Shown: positions 17,961 to 26,073 of the stretch, piece by piece
How positions within the stretch are numbered: the first letter of the stretch is position 1
How the letters are laid out: each line of letters begins with the position of its first letter
Source of the DNA: Caballeronia sp. SBC1
Lineage (GTDB): Bacteria; Pseudomonadota; Gammaproteobacteria; Burkholderiales; Burkholderiaceae
Direction of reading: 5' to 3'
NCBI RefSeq assembly: GCF_011493005.1
Contig: NZ_CP049156.1
Location: forward strand, 2,108,001-2,172,000
DNA length: 64,000 nucleotides
Translations under genes and position numbers: made by a program
The notes under the pieces: generated by a model
What the model saw: the letters and a program-made list of their open reading frames with translations, nothing else
Database searches by the model: none
What the model was told of the DNA's origin: nothing

Positions 17961-19586
17961 TCACGTCGCCACCTTGAAGCGTGACACGCCGGTGCGCAGG
18001 CCATTGGCGGTGTGCGTGAGATCGTCAATAGCTTGCGTCGACTGGCGCAGCGACTCAGCCGTCTGCTGCGCGGCTTCGGACAACTGGGCGAGCGCCTGCG
18101 TGATCTGGTCAGCGCCGGTCGCCTGCGTCTGCATGCCTTCATTGACCATCACGAACCGCGGCGCGAGTGTCTGCACCTGCTGGATGATCTGCGACAGTTG
18201 CCCGCCGACCTGCTGCACGTCGATCATGCCGCGCCGGACTTCCTCGGAGAACTTGTCCATGCCCATCACGCCCGCCGCGACCGCCGACTGGATTTCCTTC
18301 ACCATCTGTTCGATATCGAAAGTGGCGACCGCCGTCTGGTCTGCAAGACGACGGATCTCAGTCGCCACCACCGCAAAACCGCGCCCGTATTCCCCGGCTT
18401 TTTCCGCTTCGATGGCCGCGTTCAGCGACAGCAGGTTGGTCTGGTCGGCGACCTTCGTAATGGTGGCCACCACCTGGTTGATGTTGCTCGCGCGCTCGTT
18501 GAGGATCGCGAGCTTGCCATTCACCGATCCGGCCGCCTCCATCACGAGCCGCATGGTGTCTTCCATCCGCGTCAGGCCCACCTGCCCCGTACCAGCCAGG
18601 AGCGCCGACTGTTCGGCCACGCCGGACACTTCGTTCATGGTGCGCACGAGGTCGCGCGACGTGGCAAATATCTCCCTCGACGTAGCGCCGATCTCAGTCG
18701 TCGTCGCCGCGGTTTCGCTTGCCGTGGCCTGCTGTTCGCGGGCAGTCGCGGCAATTTCCGCCACCGATGTCGTGACTTGCACCGCCGACTTCTGCGCCTG
18801 ACCGACCAAGCCAGTCAGTTCGTCGGTCATGCGGTTGAATCCCGCTCCCAGCGCGCCGAATTCATCCCCGCGCTCCAGATGCAAGCGCTGCGACAGGTCA
18901 CCGGTGCGCATTGCGTCCACCACTTCCACCAGCCGCTGCATCGGCACGGCGATCGCCCTGAGCAGCAGGAAGCCGGTCCATGCCGCCACCAGGAAGGTCA
19001 CCAGCACCACCACCAGCAACGTGATCTCTGCCTTGCGGACGGAGTCGCGAATGCTCTTCGACGAGCTCGTCTGCTGGTCATTGTTGTGCTCCACGAGCGC
19101 CCGCACCACGGTGCGGCCCGTTTCCCAGACCGGCGTGAGCTGGGTGTTGAAGGCCGCTGCCGCAGCCGCCTTCGACGTCGGCACATCGGCCAGGATCTGC
19201 TCCTGGATCGGCGCGTAGAGCGAGCGTTGCTGCTTGAAATCGGTGAAGAGACGGCGGTCGGTGTCTTCAAAAACCGTGGCCGCGTATTGCTCGATCAGCT
19301 TATCGAGCGAGTCGCGGGTTTCCGCGATGCGCTGCGTGTCGCGCCGGATCTGATCCGGCTCACTATCAATAAAAATAAGCCGCTGGGTCACCGTGTAGTT
19401 TTCGAACCACGCAGCGCGGATAGTCGTCGCGAGATAGACGCCCGGCGACGAATCCTCTTCCTGGCTGCGGGCATCCCGGTCGATCGCGCCAAGCAGGATG
19501 TAGGAACAGACGGCCATGACCAACATCAGCGCGAGAATCACGCCAAAGCTCACAAGAATCCGATTTCGAATCGTTAACTGCTTCAC
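17961..19586 (-). CDS. wspA: Membrane-bound methyl-accepting receptor WspA
   Basis: 541 residues. The start is GTG 19586 with AAAAGG seven bases upstream; no in-frame ATG fits the membrane helix. TM1 is about residues 12-32 (LVSFGVILALMLVMAVCSYILL), a helical-bundle periplasmic domain follows, TM2 is about 195-215 (LLVVVLVTFLVAAWTGFLLL), then HAMP and a cytoplasmic signalling domain whose tip reads EKAGEYGRGFAVVATEIRRL. Its Pseudomonas counterpart senses surface contact. First gene of the operon; the upstream 567 bases contain its promoter and the triplicated repeat. Confidence 0.93.
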   Translation of the reverse strand: MKQLTIRNRILVSFGVILALMLVMAVCSYILLGAIDRDARSQEEDSSPGVYLATTIRAAWFENYTVTQRLIFIDSEPDQIRRDTQRIAETRDSLDKLIEQYAATVFEDTDRRLFTDFKQQRSLYAPIQEQILADVPTSKAAAAAAFNTQLTPVWETGRTVVRALVEHNNDQQTSSSKSIRDSVRKAEITLLVVVLVTFLVAAWTGFLLLRAIAVPMQRLVEVVDAMRTGDLSQRLHLERGDEFGALGAGFNRMTDELTGLVGQAQKSAVQVTTSVAEIAATAREQQATASETAATTTEIGATSREIFATSRDLVRTMNEVSGVAEQSALLAGTGQVGLTRMEDTMRLVMEAAGSVNGKLAILNERASNINQVVATITKVADQTNLLSLNAAIEAEKAGEYGRGFAVVATEIRRLADQTAVATFDIEQMVKEIQSAVAAGVMGMDKFSEEVRRGMIDVQQVGGQLSQIIQQVQTLAPRFVMVNEGMQTQATGADQITQALAQLSEAAQQTAESLRQSTQAIDDLTHTANGLRTGVSRFKVAT

Positions 19587-19751
19587 GCATGAACCTTTTC
19601 AGTAGGATTAGGCGTCAGCGCCGACACTGGGCGCACGGCACCCGGATCAAAAAGGGCGCGGCGCAATTTTAAGATGGAAAGCGAAACGCTTTGCGGATAA
19701 ATACGGACTTTTGTCCGTCAATTACTAGTCCGACGTTGTCACCGGCCAAAG

Positions 19752-19786
19752 TTGTGCACAGAAATTGGGGACCACCCTGTTGACAA
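19752..19786 (+). repeat. Box-pair module 1 (DnaA-box-like)
   Basis: TTGTGCACA at 19752-19760 (one mismatch to the DnaA box TTATNCACA) is followed, start to start 26 bases later, by TGTTGACAA at 19778-19786, an inverted weaker box. The downstream TTAAGTC motif of modules 2 and 3 is absent here. Confidence 0.55.
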
Positions 19787-19885
19787 CCTTCGGACAAACC
19801 CCGGAACGCGTTGAACGAAAACGGTTTTCAGGCACCGCTTCAAAGTGCGCCGGGCACGCGGATTCGGTCGTTTCAACCGGCGAAG

Positions 19886-19949
19886 TTATGCACACAAACT
19901 GTTGAAGGACCTGTGGACAAGCGTGAGGTTATCTTCTTAAGTCTCTGAT
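19886..19949 (+). repeat. Box-pair module 2 (DnaA-box-like)
   Basis: TTATGCACA at 19886-19894 is a perfect TTATNCACA box. TGTGGACAA at 19912-19920 (inverted box, one mismatch) starts exactly 26 bases later, and CTTAAGTCTCTGAT at 19936-19949 starts 50 bases after the first box. Confidence 0.65.
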
Positions 19950-20037
19950 AAATAAACGTAGTTTTCAATCGATCTAATTTGAACCACACGTTGCGTGCAA
20001 ATGCCGGCGCGTTGCCAAGCGCGCAACGACCGGAGAG

Positions 20038-20101
20038 TTATCCCCAGTAATTGTGGGCAGGCTTGTTGATAAGCACGGGGCTCAACCCTTAAGTCGCTGA
20101 T
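20038..20101 (+). repeat. Box-pair module 3 (DnaA-box-like)
   Basis: TTATCCCCA at 20038-20046 (one mismatch) is followed 26 bases later by TGTTGATAA at 20064-20072 (inverted box, one mismatch) and 50 bases later by CTTAAGTCGCTGAT at 20088-20101. Spacing is identical to module 2. Confidence 0.65.
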
Positions 20102-20153
20102 GCAGAACGGATTATTAGCCGTGACTCAAAAGCACTTTGTGCGCGCTGACATT

Positions 20154-21431
20154 TCAGGGAAGACGGAACGCCGGACGTTTCGCCCGAGCGACAGGAATTG
20201 CGCCGGTGCGACGGATTACTTCTCGAATCCGCGCGAGCAGGTCGTCGGCTTTATAGCGGTCGTCCTGGCTGAGGCGCTCGGCCACGATCTCGAACGCCTG
20301 GTCGATACGTAGCAGTATTGCCTCGGCCTCGGCACGTTTCAGACCCAGGCGCTCGCCGTACGCAATGAGCTGCCCGGGCACGGGAAAAACTTTCGATTTG
20401 TTCAGGTTCAGCGCCATCCGGCCGTCGAGCAACGGATAGATTCCCGTGCAGACGACATCGTAGATGGGCGAGAGCCGGCGCGGCCCAGTCGGATCGGCAT
20501 AGATAATGCCGATGTTCTTCATGTGCGCGTCACCATCGCGAAGAAAACACGATAGCGCGACGCGTTCAAACAGGCGCAGCGATTGGGCGCGGAAATCGGC
20601 CCCGGTGTAGACCTCCACCGCGCGCCCGATCATCTCGTAACTGCCACGGTATTTGTCGTTGCCGGTCAGCACGCTCATGTCCTCGAAGCCGAGCGGCGTG
20701 CCGTCCGGCGCACGATCGAACCGCGCCATGACAAACAGCAGGCCGTCGTTGGATAGCCAGAAATCCGGTACGTCGAAACCCGCCTCGCGCGCCACCGACA
20801 TACACAGGAATTCGTTGCGGGCGATCCCCGCATAGTCGTCGCCTTCAGCCTTCACGATCACTGTGGTCAGCGGCAAGGTTGCGTGCGCGTCGAGCGTTGC
20901 CACGCTGGCGGGAGCCTCGGGAGCAAGCGGCACCACCGTTTTCGGCTGCACGCCTGAAATGCCCGAGCCGAGCGCATATTTGCTCACCAGCCGCTCGAAC
21001 AATTGCCCCGATGGCGACGACAGCAACTCGTCAAGCCGCTCGCCCTCGCCCTCAGGCACGGTCTGGCCGTGCAAAGCGTAGGTCAGCCTGCCGATCTGGT
21101 TTCGCCCGGCAAGGAATAACAGGAACATGTCGCTGGGGGTGCCGAAGCGCGCCAGCCGTTCTTCGATGATGTATCGCAAGTAACCTTCCGGGCGATTCAT
21201 CGCGAACACGTTCATCAGCGCACCGCTGCTGTAGCTCTTGCGCCGCACGGGCATGGTCAGCGACACGGCCGCGTCGGGCTCGACTTCTCCGTAGTTGAAG
21301 ACGAAGGTGCTCTCCTTCGCCAGCAGACCAGCCATGCCCTGGGGGGTGTGGACGTCGAGCCGGCGGATTTTGTCGAAGAGATTTTCGAGGTCGAACGGCG
21401 GCGCGGGCTTAAGCGACGACGGCGTGCTCAT
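20154..21431 (-). CDS. hipA: HipA-family serine/threonine kinase toxin
   Basis: 425 residues from ATG 21431, which overlaps the hipB stop by ATGA (21428-21431). The N-terminal HipA_N region is followed by GISGVQPKTVV (157-167), matching the regulatory serine loop of E. coli HipA; the kinase core has VIVKAEGDDY (Lys194), GDAHMKN with catalytic D301 and N306, and SPIYDVV with metal-binding D325. All catalytic residues are present, so it should be active. E. coli HipA phosphorylates glutamyl-tRNA synthetase and induces dormancy; the target here is unknown. Neutralised by the HipB encoded just upstream. Confidence 0.93.
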   Translation of the reverse strand: MSTPSSLKPAPPFDLENLFDKIRRLDVHTPQGMAGLLAKESTFVFNYGEVEPDAAVSLTMPVRRKSYSSGALMNVFAMNRPEGYLRYIIEERLARFGTPSDMFLLFLAGRNQIGRLTYALHGQTVPEGEGERLDELLSSPSGQLFERLVSKYALGSGISGVQPKTVVPLAPEAPASVATLDAHATLPLTTVIVKAEGDDYAGIARNEFLCMSVAREAGFDVPDFWLSNDGLLFVMARFDRAPDGTPLGFEDMSVLTGNDKYRGSYEMIGRAVEVYTGADFRAQSLRLFERVALSCFLRDGDAHMKNIGIIYADPTGPRRLSPIYDVVCTGIYPLLDGRMALNLNKSKVFPVPGQLIAYGERLGLKRAEAEAILLRIDQAFEIVAERLSQDDRYKADDLLARIREVIRRTGAIPVARAKRPAFRLP

Positions 21432-21700
21432 TCGTCCTCCCTGAAGAAGAAATCCAGATCTTCGAAAACCACTGTGTCTTTCGGACGCAGTGTGAGGTCG
21501 TAGCCGAGCGCGTTGGCAATCCGGCAAAGCTCATGAAGGCCGACGTTCTGTGCGCCTTCCGCGTTGGTGATTGTGCGCCGGGCCACGCCCGCGCGATCAG
21601 CCAGCGTCTGCTGACTCATGCGCCGCTCACGCCGGAGGGAGCGGAGTTCCGCCGCCACACGCTCGAAATTGCTGATGGGGTCCGTATATTTGCGCGTCAT
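21428..21700 (-). CDS. hipB: HipB-family antitoxin and autorepressor (XRE helix-turn-helix)
   Basis: 90 residues from ATG 21700; the frame opens three codons further upstream only at a TTG. The helix-turn-helix is plain: AAELRSLRRERRMSQQTLADRAGVARRTITNAEG. The C-terminal tail VFEDLDFFFREDE is acidic and aromatic, unlike the short tail of E. coli HipB, and could contact HipA. There is no Shine-Dalgarno: a perfect TATAAT lies just eight bases before the ATG, suggesting a leaderless message. The protein should bind the repeated boxes in its own promoter. Confidence 0.9.
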   Translation of the reverse strand: MTRKYTDPISNFERVAAELRSLRRERRMSQQTLADRAGVARRTITNAEGAQNVGLHELCRIANALGYDLTLRPKDTVVFEDLDFFFREDE

Positions 21701-21806
21701 GATGCGCAATTATAGGTTAATTTTATATTTTGCGCAGTATGATGCGCGTTTTCATCGATAAATTTCTTACTGTTTGGTCACCACTAACTGTGCACTATGA
21801 TGCGCA
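21691..21806. promoter_or_regulatory. hipBA operator array: three copies of TGYGCR-N6-TGCGCR
   Basis: O1 is 21691-21708 (TGCGCG TCATGA TGCGCA), O2 is 21731-21748 (TGCGCA GTATGA TGCGCG), O3 is 21789-21806 (TGTGCA CTATGA TGCGCA). The half-sites and the core NYATGA or NTATGA are conserved, all with a six-base spacer. O1 covers the start codon, O2 the -35 region, O3 lies upstream. HipB-type regulators bind multiple spaced sites, so these are the likely operators. Confidence 0.75.
21709..21714 (-). promoter_or_regulatory. Predicted hipBA -10 element
   Basis: The minus strand reads TATAAT here, a perfect sigma-70 -10 box, separated by eight bases from the hipB ATG at 21700. Transcription would begin at or within about two bases of the start codon. 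The -35 position is poor (CTGCGC within operator O2). Confidence 0.55.
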
Positions 21807-21823
21807 ATTTTAAATTTTAATAT

Positions 21824-21851
21824 AAAAATGCGCGTTAAGACGCGCATTTTT
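21824..21851. terminator. Bidirectional hairpin between asmA-like gene and hipB promoter; also a fourth operator-like site
   Basis: AAAAATGCGCG (21824-21834) pairs perfectly with CGCGCATTTTT (21841-21851) around a six-base loop TTAAGA, giving an 11-bp stem with A and T tracts on both sides. The core TGCGCG-N6-CGCGCA has the same half-site and spacing as the hipBA operators, centred 40 bases from O3. Confidence 0.6.
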
Positions 21852-21918
21852 ATTCGAAATTGGGATTGAGAAACATCCATAATCCATCGCACAGAGTGGG
21901 CAACCCAGTCGCCAGCTA

Positions 21919-24330
21919 TCAGCTTCCGCGATAAAGCGCCGCACTGGCCGGCGTGGACGCCGCCGGCCGGGCCGAGCCGCCGTTTGCACCTTTCGGAACC
22001 TTTGCACCATTGGACGCAGCCGACGCAGCCGACGCAGCCGCCGGATTCGATACCCCCGGCTCCATATACGCGGGCGCACCCTTCGCATTTTGCTTCTGCC
22101 CGGGCGGCGGTGCGGACGGCGCGGTGCGCATGTCGGCCAGCATTTGCGTACACGGCAGCGGTTTGTTGTTACTCGGCGCGATCAACGGGATCAGCGCGGC
22201 AAACGGGTTAAGCAAACCGAGCCCGACCGCCGCCGCGCCGCGTACCGCCAGCGCACCGGCATTCACGCCTACATGCGGGTCTTTGAACGTCCCCTTCACA
22301 TACAGCGGCGAGCGCAGCGAGAACACCCGGAAACCCTTCGTGTGCGGATGAATGTTCAGGTCCATCTCCTCGGTCTTCAGATTGATGGTGCCGTCCATGT
22401 TGATCACGGCGTCGTCGGTATCGAGGGCGAACACGCGCGATTCCAGCACGCCATTGGTCGCGACAAAATCCGCCGCCGCGCAGTTGATCTTCACATCGTG
22501 TTTACCGAAGAGCTTTTCGTAGACCGCGTTCGCCACGTTCAGTCCGGCCGCTTCCATATACAGCCGGCTGACCGTGCCGTCGGTGATCAGCGTCTTGAGT
22601 TCGCCGTTCATGGTTCCGGCAAGTGCGGCGGGCGAATTGCCTGTCGCCGATAACGCCGCGTCCCCGTTCACCTCACCCAGCGCTGACTGCATTGTCTTGA
22701 CGGTCGGCAGCAATTCCTTGAGCTTCAGATGCCGCGCCGAGGTCGAGAAACGGCCCTGGAGCGGCTCCTTACTGCCATCGAGATGAATATTCGACGATAG
22801 TGTCCCGCCCGCCACGCCAAACGACAGCGGTTCGAACGACAGCACGCCGTCCGTCATCACCACATGCGTATAGAGGTTGGTGATCGGCAGCGCCGGGTCC
22901 TTGATGATCTTGCGGCCGGTGAACTTCACGTCGGCATCTATTGCCTTCCATCGATCCGTCTTGAACTCCTCGGTCGGCAAAGCCTTCGACGACGGTTGCT
23001 TCGCCGTGTCGCCGCGTTTCGCTTTGCTGGCGTTCGAATCGGCGCCGATGATCGGTGCGAGATCGGAGAACTGCAGCAGGTTCGACACAAGTTCACCCGA
23101 CAGCAACGGCCGCGGCTTGCGTCCCACGAACGTCAGCGAGCCGTTGACGTCGCTGCCGCCCACGCGCCCGGTGAAGTTCTCGTACCTGAAGACATTTCCG
23201 TCAGCCTTGAACTGGCCGACAAGCCGCCCTTCCGTTGCATACGGCGGCGTCGCCGGCAGCGTCACGCCAACGATCGGGTACAAATGTTCGAGACTCACGC
23301 CTTGCAGCCAAAGCCGCAAGTCGAGTGCGGCGAGATGGGCGGGGTCGGTCACGGTCCCGACAAAAGCAATATGCGTGTCTCCGATACGAACATCCGCCTG
23401 CACGGGGAACGGGCGCATAGCGTCCTGCAACGCGAGCACACCGCCGACCTTGCCGTCGCCGGACACCGCCACGCTGTTGTATTTGCCCTTCACAGTCCAG
23501 CCGATGCCATACGGCGGCACGGGCGGCTTCGGCCCTTCTTTCGTGGTGATACTGGTGTTCGCCGAAACGCTTGCCGGGTTCGGCGCGCTCGCATTCGCGG
23601 AGGCGGCGGCCGACGCTGCGGATGCGGCCGCCGCCTCCGATGCCGCCGCTTTGTCGACTTGCTGGTTCAGCTTGGTGGCGCCGCTCTTGCCGACCATCTG
23701 GGCCGACGATTTCTGCGATGCCGCCTCCTGCTGCTTCATCACATCGCCGATGGGAATCAACTGGCCGAGCGTGTTCACGGTGACCTGCATGTCCGCTTTC
23801 GTGATCTCGTCGGCGTACGCGATATTGCCTTTGTCCAGCGCGATGTCATGCAATTGAAGGTTCCAGGCCGACGGTTGGGTCGACTGCTTGAACTTCAACG
23901 TCCAGTTATCGCGGTTGTCCTTGAGGCGTTCCAGATCAACCGAGGGATTCACCAGGTTGATCGATGGAATCACTATGTTGTGCGCGAGCAGCGGCAGCAG
24001 CTCGACCTCGAAATCGATCTCGTCCAGGGTCGCGAAAAACTTCTGCTTGGTCCAGTCAGGATTCGCAACCGTGATTTTTTCTGCCGAGAAACGCGGCCAC
24101 GGCACCCAGCGGCGCCAGCCGGTTTCACCGGGCGGCCGTTGCCAGCCGACCTTCAGGTCGCCCGTAATCTGGAACTGCCGGCCGATGGCCTGCGAGACTT
24201 TATCGTCGACCCAGGGGCGAGCCCGGTTCCAGTCAAAGGTCAGGAACACAATCACCACCACAGCGATCAGGACGATCAGAACTGCAACGATCCAGGCGAC
24301 TGTTTTTCCGATTTTCCGGCCAAGCGCCAT
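21919..24330 (-). CDS. AsmA-family inner-membrane-anchored protein
   Basis: 803 residues from ATG 24330, with GAGGGAG upstream. A single N-terminal anchor (TVAWIVAVLIVLIAVVVIVF, about residues 8-30) precedes a large periplasmic domain. AsmA landmarks: DFEVELLPLLAHNIVIPSI near the N-terminus and, in the C-terminal half, MNGELKTLITDGTVSRLYMEAAGLNVANAVYEKLF. AsmA-like proteins are proposed to carry phospholipids to the outer membrane. Two Ala/Ser-rich low-complexity stretches are inserted, one at about residues 225-265 and one at the C-terminus. No neighbour suggests a specific cargo. The gene stands alone on the minus strand. Confidence 0.88.
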   Translation of the reverse strand: MALGRKIGKTVAWIVAVLIVLIAVVVIVFLTFDWNRARPWVDDKVSQAIGRQFQITGDLKVGWQRPPGETGWRRWVPWPRFSAEKITVANPDWTKQKFFATLDEIDFEVELLPLLAHNIVIPSINLVNPSVDLERLKDNRDNWTLKFKQSTQPSAWNLQLHDIALDKGNIAYADEITKADMQVTVNTLGQLIPIGDVMKQQEAASQKSSAQMVGKSGATKLNQQVDKAAASEAAAASAASAAASANASAPNPASVSANTSITTKEGPKPPVPPYGIGWTVKGKYNSVAVSGDGKVGGVLALQDAMRPFPVQADVRIGDTHIAFVGTVTDPAHLAALDLRLWLQGVSLEHLYPIVGVTLPATPPYATEGRLVGQFKADGNVFRYENFTGRVGGSDVNGSLTFVGRKPRPLLSGELVSNLLQFSDLAPIIGADSNASKAKRGDTAKQPSSKALPTEEFKTDRWKAIDADVKFTGRKIIKDPALPITNLYTHVVMTDGVLSFEPLSFGVAGGTLSSNIHLDGSKEPLQGRFSTSARHLKLKELLPTVKTMQSALGEVNGDAALSATGNSPAALAGTMNGELKTLITDGTVSRLYMEAAGLNVANAVYEKLFGKHDVKINCAAADFVATNGVLESRVFALDTDDAVINMDGTINLKTEEMDLNIHPHTKGFRVFSLRSPLYVKGTFKDPHVGVNAGALAVRGAAAVGLGLLNPFAALIPLIAPSNNKPLPCTQMLADMRTAPSAPPPGQKQNAKGAPAYMEPGVSNPAAASAASAASNGAKVPKGANGGSARPAASTPASAALYRGS

Positions 24331-24544
24331 AGTGGCTCCCTCTATTTTTCTTGAAAGACCGCACAGCACGTCCCGTGCCCGGCGATGATACCGGCCTGTT
24401 CCCCATGCCGGGCAGAGCCGGCAGCCCGATCAAGACTCGCGCGCATCTGGCCCGCGACTAGCCCGCGCAACTGATCTAAGGATCGCCTAAGCGGCGTTGA
24501 TTTATGATTGCGCTCCGAGATCATTCCCCGAGCCTGTCTTCGCC

Positions 24545-25225
24545 ATGTCCACGCAAGCCGACACGCCCCTGATTCGCGCGACAGCGCTCACCCGCCGCGA
24601 CCCGGTGCGCAACGCTGTCCTGCTGCATCCCACCACGTTCAGCTTGGCTGGAGGCCAGCGCGCGGTTATCACGGGGCCGTCGGGCTCAGGCAAGAGTGTG
24701 TTCCTGCGTGCGCTTGCGCTGCTCGATCCAATCGATGACGGTGTGATCCAGTGGCGCGGAAAAACCATCGCGCGCGCGGGTATTCCGGCGTACCGGCGGC
24801 GCGTGGCTTACATTGCACAACGCCCGGCCATGCTCGATGGCAGCGTGGAAGACAACCTGCGTTATCCGTTTTCGCTGAAGGTGTATCGCGACGTGCGCTT
24901 CGATCGTGAGCGTGCGGTCAAGCTGGCCCGCCGGGCAGGCCGTGAAGCCGATTTCCTCGATAAACGAGCGAGCGAGCTATCGGGAGGTGAAGCGCAGGTT
25001 GCCGCGCTGATACGCGTGTTGCAAGTTGACCCCGACGTGCTGCTGCTCGATGAACCGACAGCGTCACTCGATCCCGCTTCCGCGCTGGAAATAGAAGCGC
25101 TCGTCGGTGCCTGGTTCGACGACGACCAAGGAGAACGCGCCAGCATCTGGGTGTCGCACGATCCGGCACAAGCGCAACGTGTAGGCGAGCGTCAGCTCGT
25201 CATGACCGCGGGTACCTTGTCATGA
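24545..25225 (+). CDS. fetA: ABC transporter ATP-binding subunit, FetA/YbbL type
   Basis: 226 residues from ATG 24545. Walker A is GPSGSGKSVF, the signature is ELSGGEAQ, Walker B is DVLLLDEPTASLD, and the switch His is in WVSHDPAQA. It overlaps the permease gene by ATGA (25222-25225). The pairing with a 270-residue YbbM-like permease matches E. coli FetAB, implicated in iron export and oxidative-stress resistance. That role is by homology of the pair; the sequence itself does not show the substrate. Confidence 0.88.
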   Translation: MSTQADTPLIRATALTRRDPVRNAVLLHPTTFSLAGGQRAVITGPSGSGKSVFLRALALLDPIDDGVIQWRGKTIARAGIPAYRRRVAYIAQRPAMLDGSVEDNLRYPFSLKVYRDVRFDRERAVKLARRAGREADFLDKRASELSGGEAQVAALIRVLQVDPDVLLLDEPTASLDPASALEIEALVGAWFDDDQGERASIWVSHDPAQAQRVGERQLVMTAGTLS

Positions 25226-26034
25226 GCGGATATCAGAGCCTTAGCCTGCTCGACATTGCGATCGCCGCGGCGTTGATCGTGGTGAACGGGGTCTTATCGG
25301 TTGCGCTGAAGCTCGATCTGGAGCGCAAGCTGGCGTGGGCGGCGGTGCGAACTGTCGTGCAACTGCTGGCAATCGGATATGTGCTCGGATGGGTCTTCCA
25401 GTTTTCACGCTGGTACGTCGTATTGCCGCTGATGGCGTTGATGACGCTGATAGCGGGACTGTCGGCATCGAACCGCGGGCGGCGCACCTACGTTGGACAA
25501 CGGGTGGATAGCGTCGCGTCAATCTGGGTGAGTTCGTGGCTGGTGGCTGCGGTGGGGTTGTTCGTCGTGATCCGGATTCACCCGTGGTACGAACCGCAAT
25601 ACGCCATACCGATCCTCGGCATGATCCTGGGCAACACGTTGACGGGTGTATCGCTGGGCATCGAGCGGATGACGGAGGAACTAACGGCGGGACGAGGGGC
25701 GGTGGAAATGTCGCTCGCGCTCGGTGCAACGCGGTGGGAAGCGGCGCAAGGGCCGGCGCGCCAGGCCGTGCGTGCGGGCATGATTCCGACGTTGAACCAG
25801 ATGACGGTAGTAGGACTGGTGAGTCTGCCGGGCATGATGACGGGTCAGGTGCTGGCGGGCCAGTCGCCACTGCAGGCGGTCCGTTATCAGATCGTCATCA
25901 TGTTTTTTATCGCGGCCTCATCGGCTCTTGGAACAGTGGGCGCCGTGTTGCTGACCTACCGGCGGCTGTTCTCGCCGGAACACCGGTTCATGGCGTCGAA
26001 ACTCGTGGAGAGGGAAAAGCCGAAGCGCGGATGA
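25222..26034 (+). CDS. fetB: ABC transporter permease, FetB/YbbM type
   Basis: 270 residues with about seven hydrophobic segments. The family signature is clear: LDLERKLAWAAVRTVVQLLAIGYVL near the N-terminus, LGMILGNTLTGVSLGIERM in the middle, LALGATRWEAA as the coupling region, then MIPTLNQMTVVGLVSLPGMMTGQVLAG. It should form the membrane half of the FetAB exporter with the ATPase encoded just upstream. It converges on the hybrid kinase gene 39 bases later. Confidence 0.9.
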   Translation: MSGYQSLSLLDIAIAAALIVVNGVLSVALKLDLERKLAWAAVRTVVQLLAIGYVLGWVFQFSRWYVVLPLMALMTLIAGLSASNRGRRTYVGQRVDSVASIWVSSWLVAAVGLFVVIRIHPWYEPQYAIPILGMILGNTLTGVSLGIERMTEELTAGRGAVEMSLALGATRWEAAQGPARQAVRAGMIPTLNQMTVVGLVSLPGMMTGQVLAGQSPLQAVRYQIVIMFFIAASSALGTVGAVLLTYRRLFSPEHRFMASKLVEREKPKRG

Positions 26035-26073
26035 AAAACTCGGACGAAGCAATGCTCCGGGCAAGCCGGTAAG

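Larger units (their letters stand above)
19587..20153. other. Gene-free region upstream of wspA carrying box-pair repeats
   Basis: 567 bases without a coding sequence, between the wspA start and the hipA stop, both minus strand. It is locally AT-richer than the genes. It contains an inverted repeat CGGAC-TTTT-GTCCG (19704-19717) near the likely wspA promoter and three related modules between 19752 and 20101, annotated separately. Confidence 0.7.

Noticed and set aside
18012..19577. Long plus-strand open frame opposite wspA
   Set aside because: Arg/His-rich translation, no ribosome-binding site; wspA has complete receptor domains in the other strand.
19587..20153. Chromosome replication origin
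   Set aside because: DnaA-like boxes are present but no dnaA, rpmH, gidA or parAB gene is nearby and there is no clear AT-rich unwinding element; kept as a repeat finding instead.
22864..24354. Plus-strand frame of nearly 500 codons opposite the AsmA-like gene
   Set aside because: Composition is Arg/His-rich and no domain is visible; AsmA motifs are present on the minus strand.
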